A DNA stretch of 64,000 nt from Bacteroidales bacterium UBA1173 (lineage in GTDB: Bacteria > Bacteroidota > Bacteroidia > Bacteroidales > F082), in NCBI GenBank assembly GCA_002311655.1, contig DBYZ01000003.1, positions 48,565-112,564 on the forward strand. Reading direction: 5' to 3'. The notes beneath the pieces were generated by a model. It searched no databases. It was not told the DNA's origin and saw only the letters and a program-made list of their open reading frames with translations. Below are positions 1 to 7,735 of the stretch, piece by piece; the first letter of the stretch is position 1; every line of letters begins with the position of its first letter. A program made the position numbers and the translations under genes.

Positions 1-267
1 TTCACATTCGTTTTCAGCTATTTTTAAGTTTGAAACAGAAGCTCTGAGAACTCCGATACATCCAATAACCTCAGAGGTCTCTTTTAACTCGATAGCCCAG
101 GTATCGTCGTTGCTGAAAAAGTTTTTAATAATCTCCCTGCTCTCCTCCACGCTTTTATGCGGCGGCCAACCGGCTCGAGGTCCCATATCGGGGTCACTGG
201 CGTATTTAAATAAAGCCTCAGCATCAGTTTCCAGCCAAGGGCGAAGTAATATTCTATCTGTTTGCAT
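1..267 (-). CDS. GNAT N-acetyltransferase, RimJ/RimL type (partial)
   Basis: The frame reads MQTDRILLRPWLETDAEALF and stays open to the window edge, so only the first 89 residues are present. The start 'TDRLLLRPW..DA..LF.Y.SDP' is typical of the RimJ/RimL branch of the GNAT fold (Acetyltransf_3), whose members transfer acetyl from acetyl-CoA to protein N-termini or small amines. The visible part includes beta strands 1-3 (TWAIELKETSEVIGCIGV). The acetyl-CoA-binding loop would lie beyond the window. Substrate cannot be inferred. It is followed after 5 nt by the CDP-alcohol phosphotransferase gene in the opposite transcriptional order (that gene lies upstream), so the two may share a transcript. 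Confidence 0.85.
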   Translation of the reverse strand, partial: MQTDRILLRPWLETDAEALFKYASDPDMGPRAGWPPHKSVEESREIIKNFFSNDDTWAIELKETSEVIGCIGVLRASVSNLKIAENECE

Positions 268-272
268 ATTAT

Positions 273-770
273 TTATTCTATTATTTTTTTTGTTCTGATG
301 AAGTGTCCTTCCTGAACCGCTGCAAAAGTGGCGATGGAGCAAACCGCCATAGCGCTGTATCTCAAATCAATAAAAGATAACGTGAGCGGAAGACAAAACA
401 GCAGCACTCCCGTAACCTTATTCATCACGCTATGGACAGCCACGAACCGCTTTTGGACAACAAAACCAGAGACGATATTTATTACCTTAATGACCGCGAT
501 GACTCCAATCCAAACATAAAGCCAAAGCGGAATATCCATGACTGGGAGCAGTTTAACCAAACATACCACGACAAAAACAACATCTGCTACAGTATCCAAC
601 TTGGCACCAAACTCACTGACGGTGTTTGTTTTCCTTGCAACCCAACCGTCAGCTATATCGGAAAGCCCTGCGGTGATGTAAAGCGCGTAAAAAGCTGCTG
701 AAAACGCTGGGCAGAACAAGAGGGCGATGCCGCACAGGATACGGATACTTGTGATGATGTTGGCCTGCAT
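273..770 (-). CDS. CDP-alcohol phosphatidyltransferase family protein
   Basis: 165 residues with several hydrophobic helices. It carries the family signature D-x2-D-G-x2-A-R-x8-G-x3-D-x3-D at about residues 38-63 (DIADGWVAR ... GAKLDTVAD). These aspartates bind the metal and the CDP-activated lipid. The family makes phospholipid head-group linkages (phosphatidylglycerol phosphate, phosphatidylserine, cardiolipin and similar) in the inner membrane. The exact acceptor alcohol cannot be told from the sequence. The start codon overlaps the stop of the upstream zinc-ribbon gene by one base (TAATG), suggesting translational coupling. It is slightly shorter than PgsA (about 180 residues). Confidence 0.85.
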   Translation of the reverse strand: MQANIITSIRILCGIALLFCPAFSAAFYALYITAGLSDIADGWVARKTNTVSEFGAKLDTVADVVFVVVCLVKLLPVMDIPLWLYVWIGVIAVIKVINIVSGFVVQKRFVAVHSVMNKVTGVLLFCLPLTLSFIDLRYSAMAVCSIATFAAVQEGHFIRTKKIIE

Positions 771-1045
771 TATTTTTTCCAGCGTTTAAGCATCGGGAAA
801 TACTGCCGCATCATGTCCTTGTATTCCTCCTTGGTCATCGGCTTCGGCATGTTTTTGTTCACCTCGTCAACAAACTGCGCACAGAATTCAATCATCTCGT
901 CCATTGTGCAGTCATTGGTAAACTTGCCATTCTGATAGCAATACATGCAGTAATCTTCATTTTTGCTTCCGTCGGCATTTGTGCCGCGATTCTCATCATT
1001 CAGAGGCATTCCGCAACTCTGACAAAACTTCATTTCTTGTTCCAT
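770..1045 (-). CDS. Putative zinc-ribbon protein
   Basis: 91 residues, cytoplasmic. Two Cys pairs (CQSCGMPL near residue 8 and CMYCYQNGKF near residue 34) form a four-Cys zinc ribbon of the PF12674-like 'putative zinc ribbon' type. The remainder is a helical tail ending FPMLKRWKK. The family is common in anaerobes and has no established function. An internal Met at codon 5 (coordinate 1033) is an alternative start. The stop overlaps the start of the CDP-alcohol phosphotransferase gene by one base, so the pair is probably co-translated. No clear TAnnTTTG element sits immediately upstream. A candidate lies about 285 nt away at 1330-1337. Confidence 0.75.
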   Translation of the reverse strand: MEQEMKFCQSCGMPLNDENRGTNADGSKNEDYCMYCYQNGKFTNDCTMDEMIEFCAQFVDEVNKNMPKPMTKEEYKDMMRQYFPMLKRWKK

Positions 1046-1394
1046 ATTTAGATTTATATAACTTTCATAGTTCTTTTATAAGATATAAACAATTTCTCAG
1101 ATTTAAAAAATCACTTTCTATAATCTGTTTCACTTCAAATAATATGAAAGATGACTTATTTACAATTAGACCATCTAAAGCACAAAGATCATTTTTATCT
1201 TTTAATGTATGACCGCAAAAAAATCAAATCTGCTTGAGATTGATTGATAATATTTACCATCAGTTCAAAACGTTTTTTTGAGGGCAAATTATAAGAATTA
1301 ATCTTACTAACTATATCGTAATGCAACCGCAAATTTAACAAACTATTTCGGTTTTTATAGATAAGAATAAAAAATTTTTCAAAAAAAAAACACT
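1046..1394. other. AT-rich intergenic region, no gene recognised
   Basis: About 350 bp between divergent genes. I see only a 22-codon open frame at 1144-1212 with no family resemblance. There is also a minus-strand TAnnTTTG match (TAAATTTG, 1330-1337) that could start a long leader for the zinc-ribbon gene. No RNA gene fold is obvious. Confidence 0.5.
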
Positions 1395-1422
1395 TAGGTA
1401 TAAAATTTTATACCTATATTTG
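1395..1422 (+). promoter_or_regulatory. Palindromic operator overlapping a TAnnTTTG promoter
   Basis: Bases 1395-1416 form a perfect 22-bp palindrome (half-site TAGGTATAAAA). Its last two bases are also the first two of the -7 element TATATTTG (1415-1422). The overlap would let a bound repressor block the promoter. The downstream DUF2442-HTH protein is the obvious candidate for autorepression. The palindrome and promoter are seen directly; the regulation is inferred. Confidence 0.75.
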
Positions 1423-1438
1423 CAAAAATTTTAGTTTT

Positions 1439-1498
1439 ATGCCAACATTAATGATATCTTTTGGAATGCGCTTTTTCTTCTACATGGATGAAATCTGA
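1439..1498 (+). pseudogene. DUF4160 remnant (first 19 codons)
   Basis: The 19-codon frame MPTLMISFGMRFFFYMDEI then stop resembles the N-terminus of DUF4160 proteins (MPT...G.RFFFYS.E...PPH). The family normally continues for about 60 more residues with a conserved PPHxHV motif that is absent here. DUF4160 genes commonly sit directly upstream of DUF2442 genes, which is exactly the arrangement seen, with the DUF2442 start 5 nt after this stop. The frame may now work only as a translated leader for the next gene. Confidence 0.6.
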
Positions 1499-1503
1499 GA
1501 GTT

Positions 1504-1920
1504 ATGGAAAAAATAAAGAGCTTGTGGTTCGATGAGAATCGAATCTACATCAGAACAACCGAAAACCGTGTATTGAGCCGCCCGCTCGAAGCGTATATCG
1601 AGCTGCAAGTGGCATCCGCTGAAGAACGGAACAGTTTTGTTATTGATAAAGACGGCGTTTCAATCCGTTGGGAAGCTTTGGATGCCGACATGCACATCTC
1701 GAGTTTCTACGAAACGACGGAGCCGAATTATCACAACGAGGTGGCTGAAATGTTCAACCGTTTTCCATGGCTGAACGTTTCAGAGGTCGCTAATACCATC
1801 GGAATCAATAAAAGCCTGTTGGCTCGCTATATTTATGGCATTTCAAAACCAAGCGAACAACGCCTCAATCAGATTCGCGAGGCATTGCACGAAATGGGAA
1901 AGGAATTGCTGACGGCATAA
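1504..1920 (+). CDS. DUF2442 domain protein with C-terminal HTH
   Basis: 138 residues. The N-terminal about 85 residues fit DUF2442 (IKSLWFDENRIYIRT...RPLEAYIEL...IRWEALDADMHISSF). The C-terminal part (about 92-130: VSEVANTIGINKSLLARYIYG...PSEQRLNQIREALHEMG) is an XRE-like helix-turn-helix. DUF2442 proteins pair with DUF4160 proteins in small two-gene modules often listed among toxin-antitoxin-like candidates. Here the partner is reduced to 19 codons upstream. The promoter carries a 22-bp palindrome, so autoregulation through the HTH is likely. Function beyond DNA binding is unknown. Confidence 0.8.
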   Translation: MEKIKSLWFDENRIYIRTTENRVLSRPLEAYIELQVASAEERNSFVIDKDGVSIRWEALDADMHISSFYETTEPNYHNEVAEMFNRFPWLNVSEVANTIGINKSLLARYIYGISKPSEQRLNQIREALHEMGKELLTA

Positions 1921-1936
1921 CCGCCAACCTTATCCT

Positions 1937-3052
1937 TTATTTATTTTTCTTTTCTCCAAAAACACACCATCTGATAAACGGAATTCTGTGTAATCCCTCA
2001 TAAAGCAAAGGTGAAATCGCAAATACCGCCACCGTCAGAATCAAATACATCGCAAACGGAGGCAGCTGCTCTCTCATGTTGAAATACATATATGAGCCGA
2101 CGCTCGCAATCACCAGATAATGAACGACATATATGCCAAAACTTGATTTCGTCATGTAACCGGCGAACTTTCCAGTGTAGTCGAACTTCGCCTTAAACCA
2201 CCCCATCATAGCGAGGCACATCAGCCAGCCGTAGAGACAGTTGAGCGGACTTGCCATATAACGAGGCAAGGTGTTGTTCTGACCGAAGGTGGTGATAACC
2301 AAAACCGCACCTGTGACAGCAGCGAACAGCATCATCGGAGCCCAGAAACTGCCTAATGTTTCCTGCACCTTATCATGTGAAAACACCAGATATCCCATCA
2401 TGAAGACGATGAAGTAAAACACCGGTTTGTAAAGATTGTAGAGTCCGTCGAGAGACATTGCGCGTGGCTCCATGATGAGGGTCTTCTCGCCAAGCCAGAA
2501 GAGGAAAACAAGGAGAACAATCAACGCCATGCCCAACTTGCCTGATGCCACTTTGCCGCACCAGCTGTGGAAACGACCGTTTTTATCTATGGCGGTTATT
2601 ATGAGCAAAATCAAAGAGAACAGCCACAAATCCTGTATGAACCACAGCGGTCCGATGCCGTTTACCGACCAAATGAGATACTTGACGGGCTGCGGAACTG
2701 CTGCCAAAACATCGGTGCCACCGACATGGGTGTTGAAATACCCCACCATCCACTGGAACACCAGCAGACCGATGGTGCTCGGCACTAAAAGCTTCCTTGT
2801 CCTCGACTTAAACCATTGTCCAGCCGGGACTTTTTCCAACGAATATCTCGCGCTTACACCAGCCAGCAAAAACAGCAGAGGCATAAACCAAGGGTAAAGG
2901 ATATACATCAGCACGTCCTGGTACTGTGGACCGTCGCCGAAGCCGCCCACGCCGCCGAAAACGCCTTTGTTGTTATAGAAATAAACCACGTGGTAAAGTA
3001 GCACCAGAAGCACCGTCACCCAACGTAAGTTATCAATCCAGTGTCTTCTCAT
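1937..3052 (-). CDS. Acyltransferase family 3 membrane protein
   Basis: 371 residues with about ten hydrophobic segments. It begins MRRHWIDNLRWVTVLLVLLY followed by HVVYFYNN, the N-terminal helix with the conserved histidine of the Acyl_transf_3 family (PF01757, OpgC/MdoC-like). These inner-membrane enzymes move acyl groups onto periplasmic or surface glycans. The acceptor here is unknown. It is the last gene of a minus-strand run that begins at glsA: 10 nt separate it from the M28 peptidase gene. It faces the DUF2442-HTH gene convergently with a 16-nt gap. Confidence 0.85.
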   Translation of the reverse strand: MRRHWIDNLRWVTVLLVLLYHVVYFYNNKGVFGGVGGFGDGPQYQDVLMYILYPWFMPLLFLLAGVSARYSLEKVPAGQWFKSRTRKLLVPSTIGLLVFQWMVGYFNTHVGGTDVLAAVPQPVKYLIWSVNGIGPLWFIQDLWLFSLILLIITAIDKNGRFHSWCGKVASGKLGMALIVLLVFLFWLGEKTLIMEPRAMSLDGLYNLYKPVFYFIVFMMGYLVFSHDKVQETLGSFWAPMMLFAAVTGAVLVITTFGQNNTLPRYMASPLNCLYGWLMCLAMMGWFKAKFDYTGKFAGYMTKSSFGIYVVHYLVIASVGSYMYFNMREQLPPFAMYLILTVAVFAISPLLYEGLHRIPFIRWCVFGEKKNK

Positions 3053-3062
3053 CTTTTAAAAA

Positions 3063-4310
3063 TCAATATCTCTCGACGAAATCAGTGATAATCTTGAAAA
3101 TAGGCTCGTAAGTTACAAAAATAGCGTTTTTATAGGTGTCGTAAATAGTGTGATAATATTTGAAAGCGTCGCCGTTCTCGTTCTCGAAAAGGATACACGG
3201 CACGTTATGCTCAGCAAACGGATAGTGGTCGCTGTTGGCAGCCAACTCGCCTCTGTTCAAAGCCTCGAAATAATGCTTTTCTCCGTTGATTTTTTCCATC
3301 AAGGATAATCCTCTCAAGCCCTCATCGCTGATCTCACAGTACTGCACCGGGTTGTTGTCGCCAATCATGTCGATGTTAAAAAGATATCTTATCTGATTGA
3401 GCGGCACCGTCGGGTTGTCGACATAATACATCGAGCCGTTCAAACCTGAGTCTTCGCCAGAAAATGCTATGAAATACATATCGTATTCAGGCTTGTTCTG
3501 AGCATAATATTCCGCCAATGTGACGATGGTTGCAGTGCCCGAGGCATTGTCGTTGGCACCCGGATAATAAACCTTCTTTCCCAAATTTCCGAGGTGGTCG
3601 TAATGCGCCGTGAACACATAGCAGCTGTCGTGTTTCTCGCCGTTAACCTTCGCAATGACATTGAAAAGCTCATAGTCTTTCAAAAACTCATTGTCGATAT
3701 CCAGCTTCACGTTCTTCACGCCTTCGATAGCTTCCGGTGTCACCCAAACGGTAGGCTTGCCCATCACACGGCTGCCGTATGCCTTGTAAAACTTGATAGG
3801 CGATGTCCATGTCTGGATAAAACCTCCTACCGACGAATCTTTTTTATGCAGCGGCTTGAATGCCGAGTGGGTATACATAAACCAGAAGTCGCAAACCACC
3901 ATGCAGTTGGCGTATTCAGGCTTTGCCAGGTCGGCATACATCTTCTCTGCGTCGAAATTCACCGTATCGACGTGATACACAGGGAATTCGCCGTGTACGC
4001 CCGGAGAATATTCTCTCATGGCGAAATCCACGCCCGGAGTGAGTTTCTTGCCGTCAGCCCACATGTCCATCGTTCCGCAGAATGTGTTGATGTCGATTTT
4101 GAAAGGTTGGCATATCACCTCGTCGACGCCGACTTTCTTGAACTCTTCCTCGAGATATTTTCCAGCCATGTTAACGCCGCCTTTGGCATATCCCCTGCCC
4201 TGATATTTCTTGGAACTCAGTTCTTTCACAATCTTTTTGTAATGCTTCAGATCCTGAGCATTCAGTTGTATGGCGCAAAACGCCAATACTATAAGCAATA
4301 GTTTTTTCAT
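3063..4310 (-). CDS. Exported M28 family metallopeptidase
   Basis: The start at 4310 (MKKLLLIVLAFCAIQLNAQD) gives a clean signal peptide; an ATG three codons earlier (4319) is possible. The mature part has the M28 zinc-site series: FTAHYDHLG (His and first Asp region), GANDNASGTA (bridging Asp), AFSGEDSGLNGS (catalytic Glu region), NIDMIGD and NSDHYPFAEHNVP (last His). Such enzymes are periplasmic or secreted aminopeptidases or glutaminyl cyclase relatives. The usual 'GEE' reads GED, leaving one acidic pair. It lies between the flavodoxin and acyltransferase genes with gaps of 14 and 10 nt, so it is probably in the same operon. Confidence 0.9.
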   Translation of the reverse strand: MKKLLLIVLAFCAIQLNAQDLKHYKKIVKELSSKKYQGRGYAKGGVNMAGKYLEEEFKKVGVDEVICQPFKIDINTFCGTMDMWADGKKLTPGVDFAMREYSPGVHGEFPVYHVDTVNFDAEKMYADLAKPEYANCMVVCDFWFMYTHSAFKPLHKKDSSVGGFIQTWTSPIKFYKAYGSRVMGKPTVWVTPEAIEGVKNVKLDIDNEFLKDYELFNVIAKVNGEKHDSCYVFTAHYDHLGNLGKKVYYPGANDNASGTATIVTLAEYYAQNKPEYDMYFIAFSGEDSGLNGSMYYVDNPTVPLNQIRYLFNIDMIGDNNPVQYCEISDEGLRGLSLMEKINGEKHYFEALNRGELAANSDHYPFAEHNVPCILFENENGDAFKYYHTIYDTYKNAIFVTYEPIFKIITDFVERY

Positions 4311-4324
4311 GATATACATGGTTA

Positions 4325-5155
4325 TTATCTCACCACTCTTGTGAACACTGGTGACTTACCGTTCATCATCTGGACGTAAACCTTCATTTGTCCCGCTGGC
4401 GGCATGTTGCCTTTAGCCTCACGTGGAAGGTCCTCGGCAAGATAGAGATATTCAACGCCTCCAGGGATGCGTCTCTTTGCCGCCATCAAAGCCTTGGCAT
4501 GAATCATAGGATAGTCGGCCACAGCTTTGTTGAAGATTGAAGACTCCTCTTCTGTCACCTCATGCAAATCGCCAAAGTTTTCAAGAATCACATATTCACC
4601 ACGGATATAATTATTTTCGGCCAGGAACTGGTTCACCTCTGCCGGCATAGCGTCCATACGTGCGGCACGGACACCGTAAGCGTTCATAAGCTTAGCGTTA
4701 GGCTGTGCCTTTCTCAAATCTTTTAAGCTCGACTCCAAACCGCCGCTGCCGAAAGTGCAGAACGGAACGATTTTCTTGCCGCTCAGGTCGACATCCTGCA
4801 AAAACTTAGCTACAGGTGGCGCATATGTTCCAAACCAGATCGGGTAACCGAGGAAAATAACATCGTATTTCTCAATCTTCGATTTCACACGTTTGATCTC
4901 AGGAATCTCGCCGTTTTCACGTTCTTTAAGACAACGCTCGATTGTCGCATTGAAATCGCCGTCGTAAGGGTTCTCCGCCACAATCTCCTCGATGTCGGCA
5001 CCGAGTTTGTTTGCAATCTCTTCAGCCACCATCTTGGTGTTTGAAGTCTGTGAATAATAAAGCACCAAAACCTTTGATTTAGGTTCGTTAGAGCCGCATG
5101 AAACGGCCAAAAGCATCGTTGCCATGACAGCAAATAATAATTTTATTGTCTTCAT
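4325..5155 (-). CDS. Flavodoxin-domain lipoprotein
   Basis: 276 residues. The signal peptide ends in a lipobox (LLAVSCGSN), so the protein should be anchored on the periplasmic side. Residues 28-185 are a flavodoxin fold (Flavodoxin_4 type) with the FMN phosphate loop YYSQTSNTKMVAEEI, then GYPIWFGTYAPPVAKFL and PFCTFGSGG. The last about 85 residues (AEDLPREAKGN...KVYVQMMNGKSPVFTRVVR) are an extension I do not recognise. An exported flavodoxin is uncommon and suggests an extracytoplasmic redox role, but no partner reductase is nearby. It is 4 nt downstream of glsB and probably in the same operon. Confidence 0.85.
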   Translation of the reverse strand: MKTIKLLFAVMATMLLAVSCGSNEPKSKVLVLYYSQTSNTKMVAEEIANKLGADIEEIVAENPYDGDFNATIERCLKERENGEIPEIKRVKSKIEKYDVIFLGYPIWFGTYAPPVAKFLQDVDLSGKKIVPFCTFGSGGLESSLKDLRKAQPNAKLMNAYGVRAARMDAMPAEVNQFLAENNYIRGEYVILENFGDLHEVTEEESSIFNKAVADYPMIHAKALMAAKRRIPGGVEYLYLAEDLPREAKGNMPPAGQMKVYVQMMNGKSPVFTRVVR

Positions 5156-5159
5156 ATTT

Positions 5160-6134
5160 TTAAGATTTATTTTTTCTCAATGAAAGGAAGAAGCCGTAAC
5201 GCTCCCTGATGAATGTGCCGATGTGGCGCAAGACCTTGCTTTTCTCCATCTCCGCTATGGTGATGAGTATGCCTGTCTCCTCCACGTTTCCGAAGGTGTC
5301 GTTGATGGCGGTGCCGAAACAACGCATCGTCGGAGAGAGTCCCATGTAAGAGTTGACGAGCGGCGGAATCTTAGTGCCAAGCTCTCGAATCTCCCTGTTC
5401 AGGATTCTGTAGTCAGGATTGAGTTTTTCCTCGCAGAATATCGCCTCAAGCTCTTTGATGTCGGTCTCGATTTCGACAGGTTTTATCGGGGTCACGAGAT
5501 TATCATAATCCGGGAAATGTTTCTTTTGGAAATAGAGTATCATGTCGCGTCCGCGACGGTTGTACGACGGATACATCGTCATCTTGCCGAAGAAATACTT
5601 GATTTCAGGCCACACCACGGTGAGCGCGCCGAGTCCGTCCCAGAGGTTGTCGAGGGCAAACAGGCTCTTGGCGCCCATGCGCGAGCTTTGATACGGCACC
5701 GCCACAAAAGAACGTCCCAACTCTATGGTGCTGTCCTTATATTCCTTCATGAATTTCTCGCTGAAATGGAACATATGTGCTGTCGCTATCTTAGGCTGTC
5801 CATTCTCGTCGACCTCCCAGTCGGTGCCACGCAGGAAACGATAGCCTCCGAGTATCTCCTCGTCGTCGGGGTTCCACACCACGAGCTGCTGGCAGCATTT
5901 CTCGCATGTGTCGAATTCGTCGATGTCGGCTTCCTTGCCGGTGCCTCCACCAGCGTCGCGGAACGCTATCTCGCGCAGACGGCCGATCTCGCGCATCACA
6001 TTCGGAGCGTTATGTGCCGTCACGATATAAATCTCGTTCTTGCTTTTGTTCGTCGGACGAAGCAGTCTGTCAGGAGTCAGCTCGCTCTTGATCAGATCCA
6101 CCGGAACAGGATTAATAATCTTTTCCATTGTCAT
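5160..6134 (-). CDS. glsB: Glycine-lipid N-acyltransferase, GlsB-like
   Basis: 324 residues. The region FDTCEKCCQQLVVWNPDDEEILGGYRFLRG...IELGRSFVAVPYQSSRMGAKSLFALDNLWDGL is the hemolysin/OlsB-type GNAT acyltransferase fold. In Bacteroides thetaiotaomicron the GlsB homologue transfers a 3-hydroxy-acyl chain to glycine, the first step of glycine-lipid (commendamide/lipid 654-type) synthesis, and pairs with GlsA. Here the start overlaps the glsA stop by ATGA, the same pairing. The enzyme is predicted at the inner face of the membrane. The assignment rests on family resemblance plus gene order; an ornithine-lipid role is the main alternative. Confidence 0.8.
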   Translation of the reverse strand: MTMEKIINPVPVDLIKSELTPDRLLRPTNKSKNEIYIVTAHNAPNVMREIGRLREIAFRDAGGGTGKEADIDEFDTCEKCCQQLVVWNPDDEEILGGYRFLRGTDWEVDENGQPKIATAHMFHFSEKFMKEYKDSTIELGRSFVAVPYQSSRMGAKSLFALDNLWDGLGALTVVWPEIKYFFGKMTMYPSYNRRGRDMILYFQKKHFPDYDNLVTPIKPVEIETDIKELEAIFCEEKLNPDYRILNREIRELGTKIPPLVNSYMGLSPTMRCFGTAINDTFGNVEETGILITIAEMEKSKVLRHIGTFIRERYGFFLSLRKNKS

Positions 6135-6955
6135 AATTCGTATACTCTATATTTGACCCACTGGGCCCATTCTATTGGTTTCTTACTTTTGTCGAAAGTC
6201 TGCCACGGTATCGGCTTGCCCACCGCCACACGGAAAGTCTGGTGCGTGTTTTTAAACATCTCGTCGGCGAGATAAATCATCGCGAGGTTAAACGGCAGAC
6301 ATTTATCCGAGAAGTTGGCGAGACGGTAAAAACGGTCGGAGTTGCGTCCACCGAAATGTATCGGCACCACATCTCTCTGATACTCAACGCTCTTCGTGAT
6401 AAATGTCTTCTTCCATTCGAGGTCACGGATCACGCCTTTATGACGTCTTGAGCAGAGTCCTGCCGGAAACATCACCATGTGGTTGTCGCTCTTGAAGCCT
6501 TCCTCCACCATCCTCGGGAAGTCCCTGCTCTGCTTGCCGGTCTTGTTAATCGGGATGCACAACGGTGCCAGTCCCGGAAGATTCATCAGCAGGTCGTTGA
6601 CAAGATAACGGAAACGGTCGTCGTAATGCCTCCCGATGATTGCGCCGAGTGCCACACCGTCCTCGCCACCAAGCGGATGGTTGCTGACGAAGGTGTACAA
6701 ACGTCCGTCGTTTTTGTCAGGAAGGTTCTCCTCACCAATAAGCTCAACATGTGTGTCAAGTCGCTCAAGAGTAGCCTCAAGCCACGGAGTCCCGACGAGG
6801 TCGCGACTCTGCCAGAAGAATTCGTTCAACTCGTCCTGATGTATGATGCGTTTCAGCCACGACACGACAAAACGGGGCACAAACCTTGCCTTCCTGCCCA
6901 TCTTGTCCCTCAACACTTTATCAATATCTATCGTCTTTTCCGATACTTCGATCAT
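6131..6955 (-). CDS. glsA: Glycine-lipid O-acyltransferase, GlsA-like (PlsC fold)
   Basis: The start at 6955 (MIEVSEKTIDIDKVLRDKMG) is chosen because the promoter TACTTTTG lies at 6975-6982; an earlier in-frame Met (7015) would be upstream of transcription. The protein has 274 residues. The PlsC/LPLAT acyltransferase block is visible as SNHPLGGEDGVALG (catalytic His-Asp), PINKTGKQSRDFPRM, MFPAGLCSRRHKG and VPIHFGGRNS. GlsA/OlsA-type enzymes add the second acyl chain to the hydroxyl of N-acyl-glycine or N-acyl-ornithine. It is first gene of the run continuing through glsB, flavodoxin, M28 peptidase and acyltransferase 3. Confidence 0.82.
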   Translation of the reverse strand: MIEVSEKTIDIDKVLRDKMGRKARFVPRFVVSWLKRIIHQDELNEFFWQSRDLVGTPWLEATLERLDTHVELIGEENLPDKNDGRLYTFVSNHPLGGEDGVALGAIIGRHYDDRFRYLVNDLLMNLPGLAPLCIPINKTGKQSRDFPRMVEEGFKSDNHMVMFPAGLCSRRHKGVIRDLEWKKTFITKSVEYQRDVVPIHFGGRNSDRFYRLANFSDKCLPFNLAMIYLADEMFKNTHQTFRVAVGKPIPWQTFDKSKKPIEWAQWVKYRVYEL

Positions 6956-6974
6956 AGTTTTAAATTTCAGCTTA

Positions 6975-6982
6975 CAAAAGTA
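6975..6982 (-). promoter_or_regulatory. -7 promoter element of the glsA operon
   Basis: TACTTTTG on the minus strand matches TAnnTTTG. It places transcription initiation about 10-15 nt upstream of the chosen glsA start at 6955. Confidence 0.7.
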
Positions 6983-7015
6983 ATACAAATCATTTAAACC
7001 ACGACGAAAAATCAT

Positions 7016-7023
7016 TATTTTTG
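7016..7023 (+). promoter_or_regulatory. -7 promoter element of the lipoprotein gene
   Basis: TATTTTTG matches TAnnTTTG, 12 nt before the ATG at 7036. The predicted 5' UTR is only about 6 nt, so the transcript is nearly leaderless. It rules out a TTG start at 7021. Confidence 0.7.
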
Positions 7024-7035
7024 CAAAAAAAATAT

Positions 7036-7611
7036 ATGAAAAAATTTCTTGCGGTTTTAATCATGGGAATCTCCTCTTTTTTGATGATATCCTGCGGCAA
7101 TTCTGACGAAAAAAACATCCGTCAGATGTGCCAATACATTCATAATCAATATCCTTTGGCGACGTTACAGGATATCTACAAGACCTGTTACCAGGATTTT
7201 TTCGGTGCCGAGCATCTCATGAACGACACTGCGGCGGCGCGTTACTACATCAATTATGAACTCGAGCAGTGCAAAAACACCGATTTGAGCCTCATGCCGA
7301 AACGCGAGCCAACAGGTTTCCGCCATCGTTTCGTGAGGATAAACTTCTCTAACATCGTCGATGGCGAACTCACTGAGGAACAATTGGTTATGATGTTCAT
7401 CAACGCCGCTGGAAAAGACAACGCATTCAGCGACGACTGGGCGTCGGAATGGAAACTTATCGAGAAAATCGCATTGGAAGTGAACCCCGACTGGAAAGAT
7501 GCCGAGCTTCAATCAGAGCTGACAGAAGCAGCCGAAAACAAATATGCGGTCCGCCACAGCGACGCGTTCAGAGAAAACTACAACCCTCACTACAGAATTG
7601 TACGACAATAA
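7036..7611 (+). CDS. Conserved Bacteroidales lipoprotein, unknown function
   Basis: 191 residues from the ATG at 7036. The signal peptide ends in a lipobox (SSFLMISCGNSD). The mature part is conserved-looking and mixed: DIYKTCYQDFFGAEHLM, EPTGFRHRFVRINFSNIVDGELTEEQL, and a tail VNPDWKD...AVRHSDAFRENYNPHYRIVRQ. I recognise the pattern from hypothetical Bacteroides proteins but know no function or fold. It is transcribed divergently from the glsA operon with about 35 bp between the two -7 elements. The following 124 bp are AT-rich repeat DNA. Confidence 0.8.
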   Translation: MKKFLAVLIMGISSFLMISCGNSDEKNIRQMCQYIHNQYPLATLQDIYKTCYQDFFGAEHLMNDTAAARYYINYELEQCKNTDLSLMPKREPTGFRHRFVRINFSNIVDGELTEEQLVMMFINAAGKDNAFSDDWASEWKLIEKIALEVNPDWKDAELQSELTEAAENKYAVRHSDAFRENYNPHYRIVRQ

Positions 7612-7618
7612 TGCTTTT

Positions 7619-7735
7619 TAACATTAATTATCATTAATTAACCATATAATTTTTCATTAATTATTTTGATTTAGTTTTGAGAATCAAAGATTTAATTAAT
7701 GATAATTAACGTCAAATTAACGGTAATTAATGTTT
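7619..7735. repeat. AT-rich intergenic repeat (ATTAATTATCATTAATTA type)
   Basis: The segment has repeated TTAATTA/TAATTATCA words in both orientations. A closely similar 27-bp stretch occurs at 33599-33625 near dtd. The stop codon of the thioesterase gene (7736-7738) directly abuts it. It may act as a bidirectional terminator; no T-run hairpin is clear. Confidence 0.6.

Noticed and set aside
432..701. 89-codon plus-strand frame opposite the CDP-alcohol phosphotransferase
   Set aside because: Antisense to a gene with the full CDP-alcohol motif, and no start context.
1144..1212. 22-codon frame (MKDDLFTIRPSKAQRSFLSF...) in the intergenic region
   Set aside because: No promoter at a suitable distance, no resemblance to known small proteins.
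3594..4301. 235-codon open frame antisense to the M28 peptidase
   Set aside because: No recognisable domain and complete overlap with a peptidase that has all its zinc-site motifs.
5223..6275. 350-codon open frame on the plus strand opposite glsB/glsA
   Set aside because: It lies entirely antisense to two well-supported genes, has no family resemblance, and no promoter. Codon bias of the opposite strand explains it.
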